Of a stretch of DNA of 6,890 nucleotides, positions 1-4,639 are shown one piece after another. Location: NCBI GenBank assembly GCA_022739095.1, contig JAIJEI010000106.1:1-6890 (forward strand), in the 5' to 3' direction. Numbering within the stretch: the first letter of the stretch is position 1; every line of letters begins with the position of its first letter. Below the pieces are notes generated by a model. It was not told the origin of the DNA and made no database searches. It saw only the letters and a list, made by a program, of their open reading frames with translations. This DNA comes from Bifidobacterium sp. GTDB lineage: Bacteria > Actinomycetota > Actinomycetes > Actinomycetales > Bifidobacteriaceae. Made by a program: the position numbers and the translations under genes.

Positions 1-651
1 CGCTCGGTGTTCACCATCACGACCACCACCGAAGATCAGCAGTCCAAGCGTTTGCTGGTCTTCGATCAGGAATCCGCCCAGCAGAATTACAAGCTGATGG
101 CCATGGCCCGTCTGTTTGAGGGGGCCAAGCTGCCGAAGTTCGAGATTCCGACTATTGGCTCGCAGATGGGCACCGCAAAGGATGAGAAGCTGGTGGCCAC
201 TCCCGCCGATGCCTTGACCCAATACGCCGATGTGCTGCAGAACGGCTCCAAGAGTCAATACGCTTCCAAGTTCGCAGACGATTTGCTGCGCCAGGAACTG
301 GCCAATACCACGGCCAAGGTGCAGGAAGGTATGCAACGCAACAACGGTACGCAGGAGCAAAAATTCACCGCTGTGCCTGAACAGATGTGGGTGATGCGTG
401 CTGCAGACGGTGCCGGTGATTTGGTGGTTGGCCGTATTAACGGCGAATGGACTCGCAAGGCGGGGAATGGCCGCGAATCGCAGCCGGCTTCCGACGACGA
501 GAAGGCGCTGTTCAATAGCGACAAATACACCAGCACCATGAAGGTCACGTATGTGAACGTGGTGGCCTTGTACATTCCGTTGGCAAGCTCCGGTGAGCAG
601 ATCACCGCCGTGGGTGCCGACCGTCAGCCGGTAAAGGTCGAAGCGCTGTAA
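1..651 (+). CDS. C-terminal part of a probable DUF8094-type actinobacterial envelope/secreted protein (5' truncated)
   Basis: The frame is open from the first base (Arg-Ser-Val-Phe...) to a TAA at 649-651, so the true start lies left of the window; the GTG at 7 has no ribosome binding site and is unlikely to be the start. The visible 216 codons show an N-terminal portion with the pattern 'LLVFDQESAQQNYKLMAMA', then a 'TPADALTQYADVLQNG' segment near residues 67-82, and a C-terminal beta-rich part ending in 'VTYVNVVALYIP'. From memory this order resembles DUF8094, a domain of unknown function in actinobacterial putative lipoproteins or membrane-anchored proteins. No transmembrane segment or lipobox is visible here; if present it is in the missing N-terminus. 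It has no cysteine and no recognisable catalytic motif. It is followed by 246 bases of non-coding DNA, so it is probably the last gene of its transcript. Coding status is firm; the family name is tentative. Confidence 0.75.
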   Translation, partial: RSVFTITTTTEDQQSKRLLVFDQESAQQNYKLMAMARLFEGAKLPKFEIPTIGSQMGTAKDEKLVATPADALTQYADVLQNGSKSQYASKFADDLLRQELANTTAKVQEGMQRNNGTQEQKFTAVPEQMWVMRAADGAGDLVVGRINGEWTRKAGNGRESQPASDDEKALFNSDKYTSTMKVTYVNVVALYIPLASSGEQITAVGADRQPVKVEAL

Positions 652-679
652 TTGTTGCCGCCGCCCACCGTGCGGTTAA

Positions 680-767
680 CGCCCCACCACAATGTGATTC
701 GTCCACCACGATGTCGGTAAATTCTACCTTTCGCACAATGGTGACGTTTGGGGTCACATCGTGGTGG
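680..767. repeat. Cluster of CCACCAC(A/G)ATGT repeats, two direct and one inverted
   Basis: The 12-mer CCACCACRATGT occurs at 684-695 (A variant) and 703-714 (G variant), spaced 19 bp, and its exact reverse complement ACATCGTGGTGG is at 756-767. The 703-714 and 756-767 copies are a perfect 12-bp inverted pair separated by 41 bp. The 680-697 and 755-770 flanks extend the match further with one inserted C. Between the arms lies a small GTGAC/GTCAC inverted repeat (741-745, 753-757). Two direct copies about two helical turns apart plus an inverted one suggests a multi-site protein-binding region, though RNA hairpins are also possible. No regulator is known to me for this word. Confidence 0.7.
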
Positions 768-775
768 GCGTTCTG

Positions 776-828
776 CTACGCGGTGGGAATTTCACCGCGT
801 AGTGGAAGAATCCCTACGCGGTGGGAAT
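776..828. repeat. A-A'-A repeat: CTACGCGGTGGGAAT twice with the inverted arm between
   Basis: CTACGCGGTGGGAAT is present exactly at 776-790 and 814-828. Between them CACCGCGTAG (793-802) is the perfect reverse complement of the first ten bases. The middle arm can therefore pair with either outer copy: 776-785 with 793-802 (7-nt loop), or 793-802 with 814-823 (11-nt loop). The second copy sits directly upstream of the -10-like TACAAT at 835-840. That position fits an operator overlapping the promoter of the thioredoxin-TPR gene. Confidence 0.75.
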
Positions 829-834
829 CGGCAT

Positions 835-840
835 TACAAT
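835..840 (+). promoter_or_regulatory. Candidate -10 box (TACAAT) for the thioredoxin-TPR gene
   Basis: TACAAT matches the -10 consensus at five of six positions and lies 57 bases before the ATG at 898. Transcription would begin near 847 and leave a leader of about 50 nt. No TTGACA-like -35 is found 16-18 bp upstream (bases around 812-817 read CCCTAC); that place is taken by the second CTACGCGGTG repeat, which would suit an activator-dependent or repressor-controlled promoter. Confidence 0.4.
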
Positions 841-868
841 CAATGTCAGCAGATGTGATTGTTGTTGT

Positions 869-881
869 ACGCGAATCGCGT
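869..881. promoter_or_regulatory. 13-bp palindrome ACGCGAATCGCGT in the leader
   Basis: Two perfect 6-bp arms around one central A end six bases before the GGGAGG ribosome binding site (888-893) of the thioredoxin-TPR gene. In DNA this has the shape of a dimeric regulator site. As RNA the loop would be too tight for the whole stem, so an operator reading is preferred. Confidence 0.35.
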
Positions 882-897
882 GGAATCGGGAGGCATT

Positions 898-1872
898 ATG
901 GCAGAGCAGCAGTTCAATCCGGGAGTCTCATTGGCGGGCGCCGTTGATTTGGAGGCGCTGAAGCATCAGGTCAAGGCCGAGCCCGGCCAGGCGGGCGGCG
1001 CTCCTGCCGCTGGTGGGTACGTGATCGACACCACCGAGAACACCTTCCAGGCAATGGTGCAGACCTCCGCGACCTTCCCGATCCTGTTGCTCCTGTGGGT
1101 GCCGACCGATGACCGTCTGTTCCCGATGGCCCGCGCGTTGGGCGACGCGGTGAACGCCCTGAACGGCCAGATTCAGCTCTCCCGTATCGATATCTCGTCC
1201 AATCCCTCGATTGCCCAGGCGCTGCAGGTGCAGGGCGCGCCCGCACTGTTCGCGTTGATTGCCGGCCGTCCGATGCCGCTGTTGCAGGGGCTGCCGGGCG
1301 ACGACGAGCTCAAGCAACTTACCGACGAGGTGATTCCGAAGATTATTCAGGCCGCCGCGCAGTCTGGCGTGAACGGTACCGCGCCGTACTCGGGTGATCC
1401 TGATTCCGATGCAGCCAAGAGCGCTGGTGCCACCGGTGCCGGCGCGGGTGCTGAGCAGGTGCCGCCGGAGCATGCCGAGGCCCATCGTCTGGCCGAGGAG
1501 GGCGATTACGCCGGTGCCGCCGCCGAATACGAACGCGTGCTTGAATCCGACCCGTCCGATGCGTTGGCCGCCCGCGAACGTGCGAAGGCACTGTTGCTGG
1601 CCCGCTCCGGGTCCGCTGATGTACGTGACGTACGTGCTGCGGCCGCCGCCGCGCCGGACGATGTGGAAGCGCAGTTGGCCGTGGCCGATATCGACATGAT
1701 CGGTGGCCAGATTCAAGACGCTTTCGACCGTCTGCTGGACTTTTTGGCCGCCGGGCACAAGGCCGATATCGAGCCGGTTCGCAAGCGTCTGCTCGAATAC
1801 TTCGCCATCCCCGAACCCACCGACCCGCGCCTGGCCCGCGCCCGCCGTCGCCTAGCCACCCTCATGTACTGA
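898..1872 (+). CDS. Cysteine-free thioredoxin-fold/TPR protein, CnoX (YbbN)-like
   Basis: The start is the ATG at 898, preceded by GGGAGG at 888-893; the frame opens further upstream but has no ribosome binding site there. The 324-residue protein has a short Ala/Gly-rich N-terminus, a thioredoxin-like domain (about 41-150), a low-complexity Gly/Ala/Ser linker (about 155-190) and a helical TPR-like C-terminus (about 192-324). In the thioredoxin domain the core strand ILLLLW leads to Trp67 and then VPTDD where a redox enzyme has WCxxC; the cis-proline loop is kept (GAPALF, Pro115). The whole protein contains no cysteine, so it cannot be a disulfide oxidoreductase. The family includes E. coli CnoX, a chaperone-like holdase working with GroEL/DnaK, and a cytoplasmic chaperone or scaffold role is inferred. 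No signal peptide is visible. It is apparently monocistronic and convergent with the next gene. Confidence 0.88.
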   Translation: MAEQQFNPGVSLAGAVDLEALKHQVKAEPGQAGGAPAAGGYVIDTTENTFQAMVQTSATFPILLLLWVPTDDRLFPMARALGDAVNALNGQIQLSRIDISSNPSIAQALQVQGAPALFALIAGRPMPLLQGLPGDDELKQLTDEVIPKIIQAAAQSGVNGTAPYSGDPDSDAAKSAGATGAGAGAEQVPPEHAEAHRLAEEGDYAGAAAEYERVLESDPSDALAARERAKALLLARSGSADVRDVRAAAAAAPDDVEAQLAVADIDMIGGQIQDAFDRLLDFLAAGHKADIEPVRKRLLEYFAIPEPTDPRLARARRRLATLMY

Positions 1873-1882
1873 TTGGTTTCGG

Positions 1883-1901
1883 CTCCCCTCTTTGAGGGGA
1901 G
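1883..1901. terminator. Hairpin after the thioredoxin-TPR gene, between convergent genes
   Basis: CTCCCCTC (1883-1890) and GAGGGGAG (1894-1901) form a perfect 8-bp stem with a TTT loop, beginning 11 bases after the TGA stop. Two further G-T pairs can extend it. Only TT follows on the plus strand and there is no T-run on the minus strand, so it is a weak intrinsic terminator, perhaps serving both convergent genes. Confidence 0.5.
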
Positions 1902-1919
1902 TTGCCATCGTAGATGACT

Positions 1920-1955
1920 GAGGGGAGCTCGCGAGCGTACTTGATTGCTTCCCCT
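1920..1955. terminator. Second hairpin at the end of the CYTH gene
   Basis: The word GAGGGGAG recurs at 1920-1927. AGGGGAGC (1921-1928) can pair with GCTTCCCCT (1947-1955) with one bulge, enclosing the perfect palindrome GCTCGCGAGC (1926-1935), which competes with it for pairing. It touches the TAG stop of the minus-strand CYTH gene, so a role in ending that transcript is plausible. No T-run follows. Confidence 0.35.
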
Positions 1956-2580
1956 AAACCATCCGATTCTTCCCGAAATACTGCTGGAACCTTGGCCCCT
2001 CCAGCACCAGCTCCGCCTCGAAATCGTCCGCCCACTTGCAGAACGGACGGTTGGCGAGACCATCGTTATTGAATCGTGCCTGATCGGTGATTTCGGTGAT
2101 GCAGAATTTCGGAATCGTCAGATTGGTAACCGGCCCGGATCGTGCGGCTTCGGCCACGATCAGCGGCGCGTTCGGCCCGCCGAACACGTCCACGCTCCAG
2201 CCGTCTTCCGCAATCCACACGGAATACCGGTTCTTGATGATTACCGAGCCGCCGCGCTTGATGAGTTCGGCGGCGATGCGCGTGTCGATCTCGCGCTCGA
2301 CCTCGTAGCGCGTGCCGCCCACGGACGGACCTTTGACGGTGACATACGCTTCCGAGAACCGGTCGCGGTATTCGTCCAGCACGGCCACCGGATTTACGTC
2401 GGGCGTCATGTCGACGTGAACCTTGTGCGAGACCAGCCGCACGCGCAAGGCGTAATTGTCGGCATGCACGTAGTAGCTCTGGATGATGAGGGCCGGGGCG
2501 TCGCCGTCGTCGTATTCCGCCGGCAGCTCGCGGCAGAAGAAACGGCGTTCGTATTCGAAGTCATCTGTAGGTTCCGACAT
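1954..2580 (-). CDS. CYTH-domain protein, triphosphate tunnel metalloenzyme family
   Basis: The 208-residue protein carries the CYTH signature: an N-terminal ExExK-type motif (Glu9, Glu11, Arg13), paired arginines on a strand (Arg46, Arg48), Lys83, the ExE strand RYEVERE (Glu93, Glu95), the IKNRY motif (Lys116, Arg118), WSVDVF (Asp131) and the acidic strand LIVAEA (Glu144). These charged residues line an eight-stranded tunnel that binds a triphosphate and metal ions. Known members hydrolyse inorganic triphosphate or thiamine triphosphate, or act as class IV adenylate cyclases; tripolyphosphatase activity is most common among short bacterial forms, but the substrate cannot be read from the sequence. 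The lysine of ExExK is replaced by arginine. No membrane or signal segment is seen, so it should be cytoplasmic. There is no good Shine-Dalgarno before the ATG at 2580; a TACAAT box lies six bases upstream, suggesting a leaderless transcript. It faces the thioredoxin-TPR gene and diverges from tRNA-Arg. Confidence 0.87.
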   Translation of the reverse strand: MSEPTDDFEYERRFFCRELPAEYDDGDAPALIIQSYYVHADNYALRVRLVSHKVHVDMTPDVNPVAVLDEYRDRFSEAYVTVKGPSVGGTRYEVEREIDTRIAAELIKRGGSVIIKNRYSVWIAEDGWSVDVFGGPNAPLIVAEAARSGPVTNLTIPKFCITEITDQARFNNDGLANRPFCKWADDFEAELVLEGPRFQQYFGKNRMV

Positions 2581-2586
2581 AACCCC

Positions 2587-2592
2587 ATTGTA
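2587..2592 (-). promoter_or_regulatory. Candidate -10 box (TACAAT) giving a leaderless CYTH mRNA
   Basis: On the minus strand TACAAT is followed by GGGGTT and then the ATG of the CYTH gene. A start site six to seven bases after the -10 would fall on the initiator codon itself. I see no TTGACA-like -35 at the right distance. The box lies in the 97-bp spacer shared with the divergent tRNA gene. Confidence 0.45.
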
Positions 2593-2658
2593 GAGCCGAT
2601 AATGGCGATTTTCTCGTTATTTCGGCGACGTATGTGCCGCATGCAACGTAATGTGGTG

Positions 2659-2664
2659 TACAGT
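2659..2664 (+). promoter_or_regulatory. Candidate -10 box (TACAGT) for tRNA-Arg
   Basis: TACAGT ends 13 bases before the first tRNA nucleotide at 2678, a normal arrangement for a short 5' leader removed by RNase P. The -35 position (2636-2641, GCCGCA) is not recognisable, so the call is weak. Confidence 0.3.
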
Positions 2665-2677
2665 AAAGGGGTTGCTC

Positions 2678-2753
2678 GGGTTTGTAGCTCAGTGGATAGA
2701 GCGTCTGTCTCCGGAACAGAAGGTCGTGGGTTCGATCCCCATCAAGCCCACCA
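2678..2753 (+). tRNA. tRNA-Arg, anticodon CCG, with encoded CCA
   Basis: A full cloverleaf can be folded by eye. The acceptor GGGTTTG (2678-2684) pairs with CAAGCCC (2743-2749) with one G-T pair. The D stem is GCTC/GAGC (2687-2690, 2699-2702). The anticodon stem TCTGT/ACAGA (2704-2708, 2716-2720) holds the loop CTCCGGA, so the anticodon is CCG at 2711-2713, which reads the arginine codon CGG. The variable loop is AGGTC. The T stem GTGGG/CCCAT (2726-2730, 2738-2742) encloses TTCGATC. The discriminator is A2750 and CCA is encoded at 2751-2753. It stands alone, transcribed rightwards, and is followed immediately by an intrinsic terminator. A CCG-anticodon tRNA suits a high-GC genome in which CGG is a usable arginine codon. 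Confidence 0.97.
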
Positions 2754-2757
2754 GCAT

Positions 2758-2786
2758 GGCTTTCGGCTGACCGCCGGAAGCCTTTT
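2758..2786 (+). terminator. Intrinsic terminator of tRNA-Arg
   Basis: GGCTTTCGGC (2758-2767) pairs with GCCGGAAGCC (2773-2782) over ten base pairs with one G-U pair and a 5-nt loop, followed directly by TTTT (2783-2786). It starts four bases after the encoded CCA. This is the best-formed Rho-independent terminator in the window. Confidence 0.85.
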
Positions 2787-2900
2787 GCATATTCGGCGCG
2801 TGCGAGACTGGTGCTGGTGTCGGCAATGACAAGGCCAGTGATGCTGACTCGCTTGGGTCGTGGGGAAAACCGCCCGGTTTGGCGAGAACGGTAGCCGAAT

Positions 2901-2930
2901 CGTCTGGAATCGTCTGGAATAGCAAGGAAT
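2901..2930. repeat. 10-bp tandem repeat, two exact units and one degenerate
   Basis: CGTCTGGAAT occurs twice in tandem (2901-2910, 2911-2920), followed by AGCAAGGAAT (2921-2930), which keeps the GGAAT end; the preceding bases 2897-2900 also end in GAAT. GAAT thus recurs on a 10-bp period, about one helical turn, roughly 60-90 bp upstream of the candidate ridA -10 box. Confidence 0.7.
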
Positions 2931-2962
2931 AGTCTGTTGATGGCCGTATGCCGGGCATCATG

Positions 2963-2992
2963 CGCGTTAAACGCGACTTCGCTCAGTAGACT
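2963..2992 (+). promoter_or_regulatory. Candidate ridA promoter with an overlapping 13-bp palindrome
   Basis: TAGACT at 2987-2992 resembles a -10 box. Where the -35 should be (about 2964-2969) lies the palindrome CGCGTTAAACGCG (2963-2975), two perfect 6-bp arms around one base, with no TTGACA-like word. A repressor bound there would block the promoter. The leader to the ATG at 3109 would be about 110 nt. Confidence 0.45.
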
Positions 2993-3108
2993 GCTACGTA
3001 ATCGGCATTGCCAATCGTTGCTGATCGTGCGATTGGTCGTAGCCGGTGGTGATGTGTACCGGCGCCGGCCGCAGCAGGTGGACGCCCCAAGATGAGGAGG
3101 AGCACAAT

Positions 3109-3498
3109 ATGAGCGAAAAGATGGAAGCCGTAGCTACTTCCGAGGCGCCGGCCGCGCTGGGCGCATACAGCCAGGCGGTGAAGGCCAATGGCTTCGTGTT
3201 CGTATCCGGCCAGCTGGGCATTGATCCGGCCACCGGCGAACTGGCGGGCGAAACCGCCGGGGAACAGGCTGCACAGGCGCTGAAGAATATTAAGCACATT
3301 CTCGACACTGCCGGTACCGGCATTGAGCATGTGTGCCGCGCCACCATCTACCTGAAGAACGTCGAGGACTTCAAGGAAGTGGACGCACGTTACGCTGAGG
3401 CGTTCATCGGCTCCGTCAAGCCCGCCCGCGTGGCCTTTGGCAACAACATGATTCCCAAGGGTGCGCTCGTGGAGATCGACGCCATCGCGGTGGAGTGA
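3109..3498 (+). CDS. ridA: RidA family reactive-imine deaminase (YjgF/YER057c/UK114)
   Basis: The ATG at 3109 is chosen because a strong GAGGAGG (3094-3100) precedes it at normal spacing; the in-frame region upstream lies in the structured leader. The product is 129 residues, the usual size, and spans the whole family fold. The start APAALGAYSQAV (Tyr20), the FVSGQLG strand, and the end PARVAFGNNMIPKGALVEIDAIA match the family. Arg107 and Glu122 correspond to E. coli Arg105 and Glu120, which bind the substrate carboxylate and the catalytic water. RidA is a cytoplasmic homotrimer that hydrolyses the reactive 2-aminoacrylate and related enamines/imines released by PLP enzymes such as threonine or serine dehydratase, protecting other PLP enzymes. 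Keeping the arginine places it with active RidA rather than the Rid subfamilies lacking it. It seems monocistronic, bounded by its own long leader and by a hairpin downstream. Confidence 0.93.
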   Translation: MSEKMEAVATSEAPAALGAYSQAVKANGFVFVSGQLGIDPATGELAGETAGEQAAQALKNIKHILDTAGTGIEHVCRATIYLKNVEDFKEVDARYAEAFIGSVKPARVAFGNNMIPKGALVEIDAIAVE

Positions 3499-3512
3499 TT
3501 CGAACGTTTTCC

Positions 3513-3555
3513 CGGCGGCCCGTCTGCGCGCATGATGTGTGCAGATGGGCCGCCG
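3513..3555. terminator. 20-bp hairpin after ridA, no T-run
   Basis: Bases 3513-3532 pair with 3536-3555 across all 20 positions, including three G-U pairs, around a 3-nt loop (TGA). The hairpin begins 15 bases after the ridA stop. The following bases (CGTATTGTG) are not T-rich, so it is not a canonical intrinsic terminator; it may still end transcription or shield the ridA mRNA 3' end. Confidence 0.6.
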
Positions 3556-3615
3556 CGTATTGTGCGACGCATTCCGGGGATTGTTGCGCTGGGATCGTTG
3601 GGCGGTGGTCCGTGC

Positions 3616-3621
3616 CACAAT
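3616..3621 (+). promoter_or_regulatory. Candidate -10 box (CACAAT) giving a leaderless plsC mRNA
   Basis: CACAAT ends seven bases before the ATG at 3629, so transcription would start at or next to the initiator codon. No ribosome binding site lies between. The -35 region (about 3593-3598) has no clear consensus. The layout mirrors that of the CYTH gene. Confidence 0.35.
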
Positions 3622-3628
3622 AGAGACC

Positions 3629-4546
3629 ATGGCATCCAAAGGAAAACCGTCGCCGCGTTCGGTCGTAAGCCCGCTGAGTGATGAGCAGGTCAAGCGTCTG
3701 GCCGCCCGCCACACGCTTGTGGACTCGACACAGTATTACCCGACCGGCCCTCGCACGCCCAATCAGCCGGAAATCAACGCCCAGAATCCCAAGGCCACCA
3801 AACGACTGCTGGGAGGGGTGTCCATTGTGTTCCGCGCCAGCTGCAAGACCAAGGCCTGGGGCCTGGAACAGGTGCCGGAAACCGGACCGTTCATCACCGC
3901 CGCCAGTCATGTCACCATGTTTGATGTGTTCGTGCCGATGATGAGCCTGTTCCACATGGGCCGCCGCCCCCGTTACATGGCCAAGGCCGAGATGGCGAAG
4001 TGGCCATTGATCGGCAAGTGGTTCCAGTTGGTCGGCATGCAGCCGGTGCAGCGCCATTCGGGCAAAGCCAAGCAGATCGAAGAGACCTCGATTGATATCC
4101 TGACGTCCGGCCGCCCGCTGACGGTCTGGCCGGAAGGCACCGTGACCCGCGACCCGAAAAAATGGGTGATGAGCATTAAGGAGGGCGTGGGATATATCGC
4201 CCTTGAATCCTCACGCAGACTGGGACACCAAGTGCCGCTGTACCCGGCGGTGACGTGGGGTGCCGCCTCCATCAACCACTGGTGGCCATGGCCGCGCAAA
4301 AACGTGGTGATGTGCTATGACCATGCGCTCGATTACTCCGATCTGCTTGCCGACATGGACTCATGGGGTGAAGAGCCGCCTGCCGAGGCCGTGAACGAGC
4401 TGATGTGGCGTGTGCTCAAACGCATGAACACAGTATTGGAGGAGATTCGTGGTGAGCAGTTCCCTGCTGAAGGCTACTGGGACTACCGCAGCATGAGTCG
4501 TAAGCCTTGGCCTGAAGCCGGCGGCCCGTTTCCGGCTGAGAAGTAG
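3629..4546 (+). CDS. plsC: 1-acyl-sn-glycerol-3-phosphate acyltransferase (PlsC/LPLAT family)
   Basis: The product (305 residues from ATG 3629) contains the acyltransferase blocks in order: the catalytic HX4D motif SHVTMFD (His94, Asp99), the block around YMAKAEMAKWPLIGKWFQLVG, the glycerol-phosphate-binding WPEGT (Glu169-Gly170-Thr171), and VPLYPAVTWG, the counterpart of the VPIVPV block. The enzyme transfers an acyl chain to the sn-2 position of lysophosphatidate, giving phosphatidate at the inner face of the membrane. About 60 N-terminal residues precede the domain and are polar, with no clear transmembrane helix. The frame extends upstream to a GTG at 3539, but that lies inside the hairpin after ridA and lacks a ribosome binding site. 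ATG 3629 also lacks one, and a -10-like box just before it suggests leaderless expression. The neighbour gpsA supplies glycerol-3-phosphate for the same pathway. LPLAT members can have other acceptors, so substrate is by family and context. Confidence 0.88.
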   Translation: MASKGKPSPRSVVSPLSDEQVKRLAARHTLVDSTQYYPTGPRTPNQPEINAQNPKATKRLLGGVSIVFRASCKTKAWGLEQVPETGPFITAASHVTMFDVFVPMMSLFHMGRRPRYMAKAEMAKWPLIGKWFQLVGMQPVQRHSGKAKQIEETSIDILTSGRPLTVWPEGTVTRDPKKWVMSIKEGVGYIALESSRRLGHQVPLYPAVTWGAASINHWWPWPRKNVVMCYDHALDYSDLLADMDSWGEEPPAEAVNELMWRVLKRMNTVLEEIRGEQFPAEGYWDYRSMSRKPWPEAGGPFPAEK

Positions 4547-4553
4547 CCGCACC

Positions 4554-4572
4554 GGTTCCCGTACGGGGAGCC
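4554..4572. terminator. Weak hairpin after plsC
   Basis: GGTTCCC (4554-4560) pairs with GGGAGCC (4566-4572) over seven base pairs, one of them G-U, with a 5-nt loop. It lies seven bases after the plsC stop and has no T-run behind it. It may only attenuate transcription, leaving plsC and gpsA partly co-transcribed. Confidence 0.35.
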
Positions 4573-4586
4573 TAGGCGAGTAGCAT

Positions 4587-4602
4587 GGCACAAGATTGTG
4601 CC
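4587..4602. promoter_or_regulatory. Palindrome GGCACAAgaTTGTGCC upstream of gpsA
   Basis: Two perfect 7-bp arms flank a 2-bp centre, 38 bases before the gpsA ATG and directly after a -10-like TAGCAT (4581-4586). The symmetry and position around a possible transcription start suit a repressor operator. As RNA it could form a 6-bp stem with an AGAT loop. Confidence 0.45.
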
Positions 4603-4639
4603 GATGAAGTTGCGCGACAAGCGAAGGTAGGAATTTGAT

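Larger units (their letters stand above)
2787..3108. other. Non-coding stretch upstream of ridA
   Basis: I find no credible gene in these 322 bases. They hold an inverted repeat AAACCG-CC-CGGTTT (2867-2880), a 10-bp tandem repeat (2901-2930), a palindrome at a candidate promoter (2963-2992), and a leader with two further inverted repeats: CCAATCG/CGATTGG (3011-3017, 3030-3036) and CCGGT/ACCGG (3043-3047, 3058-3062). The region appears to be a long regulatory span for ridA. Confidence 0.6.

Noticed and set aside
703..767. Invertible promoter switch flanked by 12-bp inverted repeats
   Set aside because: Only 41 bp lies between the arms, no recombinase gene is in view and the likely -10 box is outside; kept as an operator or hairpin instead.
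859..897. Earlier start for the thioredoxin-TPR protein
   Set aside because: No ribosome binding site precedes it, whereas GGGAGG is correctly placed before ATG 898.
928..1758. 276-residue minus-strand reading frame opposite the thioredoxin-TPR gene
   Set aside because: The plus-strand protein has a recognisable fold, ribosome binding site and terminator hairpin; the opposite frame has none.
2678..2786. Phage or genomic-island attachment site at the tRNA
   Set aside because: The tRNA is followed directly by its terminator, with no integrase and no repeated tRNA 3' end in the window.
1945..2829. 294-residue plus-strand reading frame across the CYTH gene and tRNA
   Set aside because: It runs through a complete tRNA gene and the antisense of CYTH motifs, so it cannot be a real protein gene.
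2897..2930. Possible CRISPR array
   Set aside because: The units are 10 bp, contiguous and without spacers, and no cas genes are present.
3539..3628. Upstream GTG start extending plsC by 30 residues
   Set aside because: The start lies in the 3' arm of the hairpin after ridA, has no ribosome binding site and adds residues with no domain.
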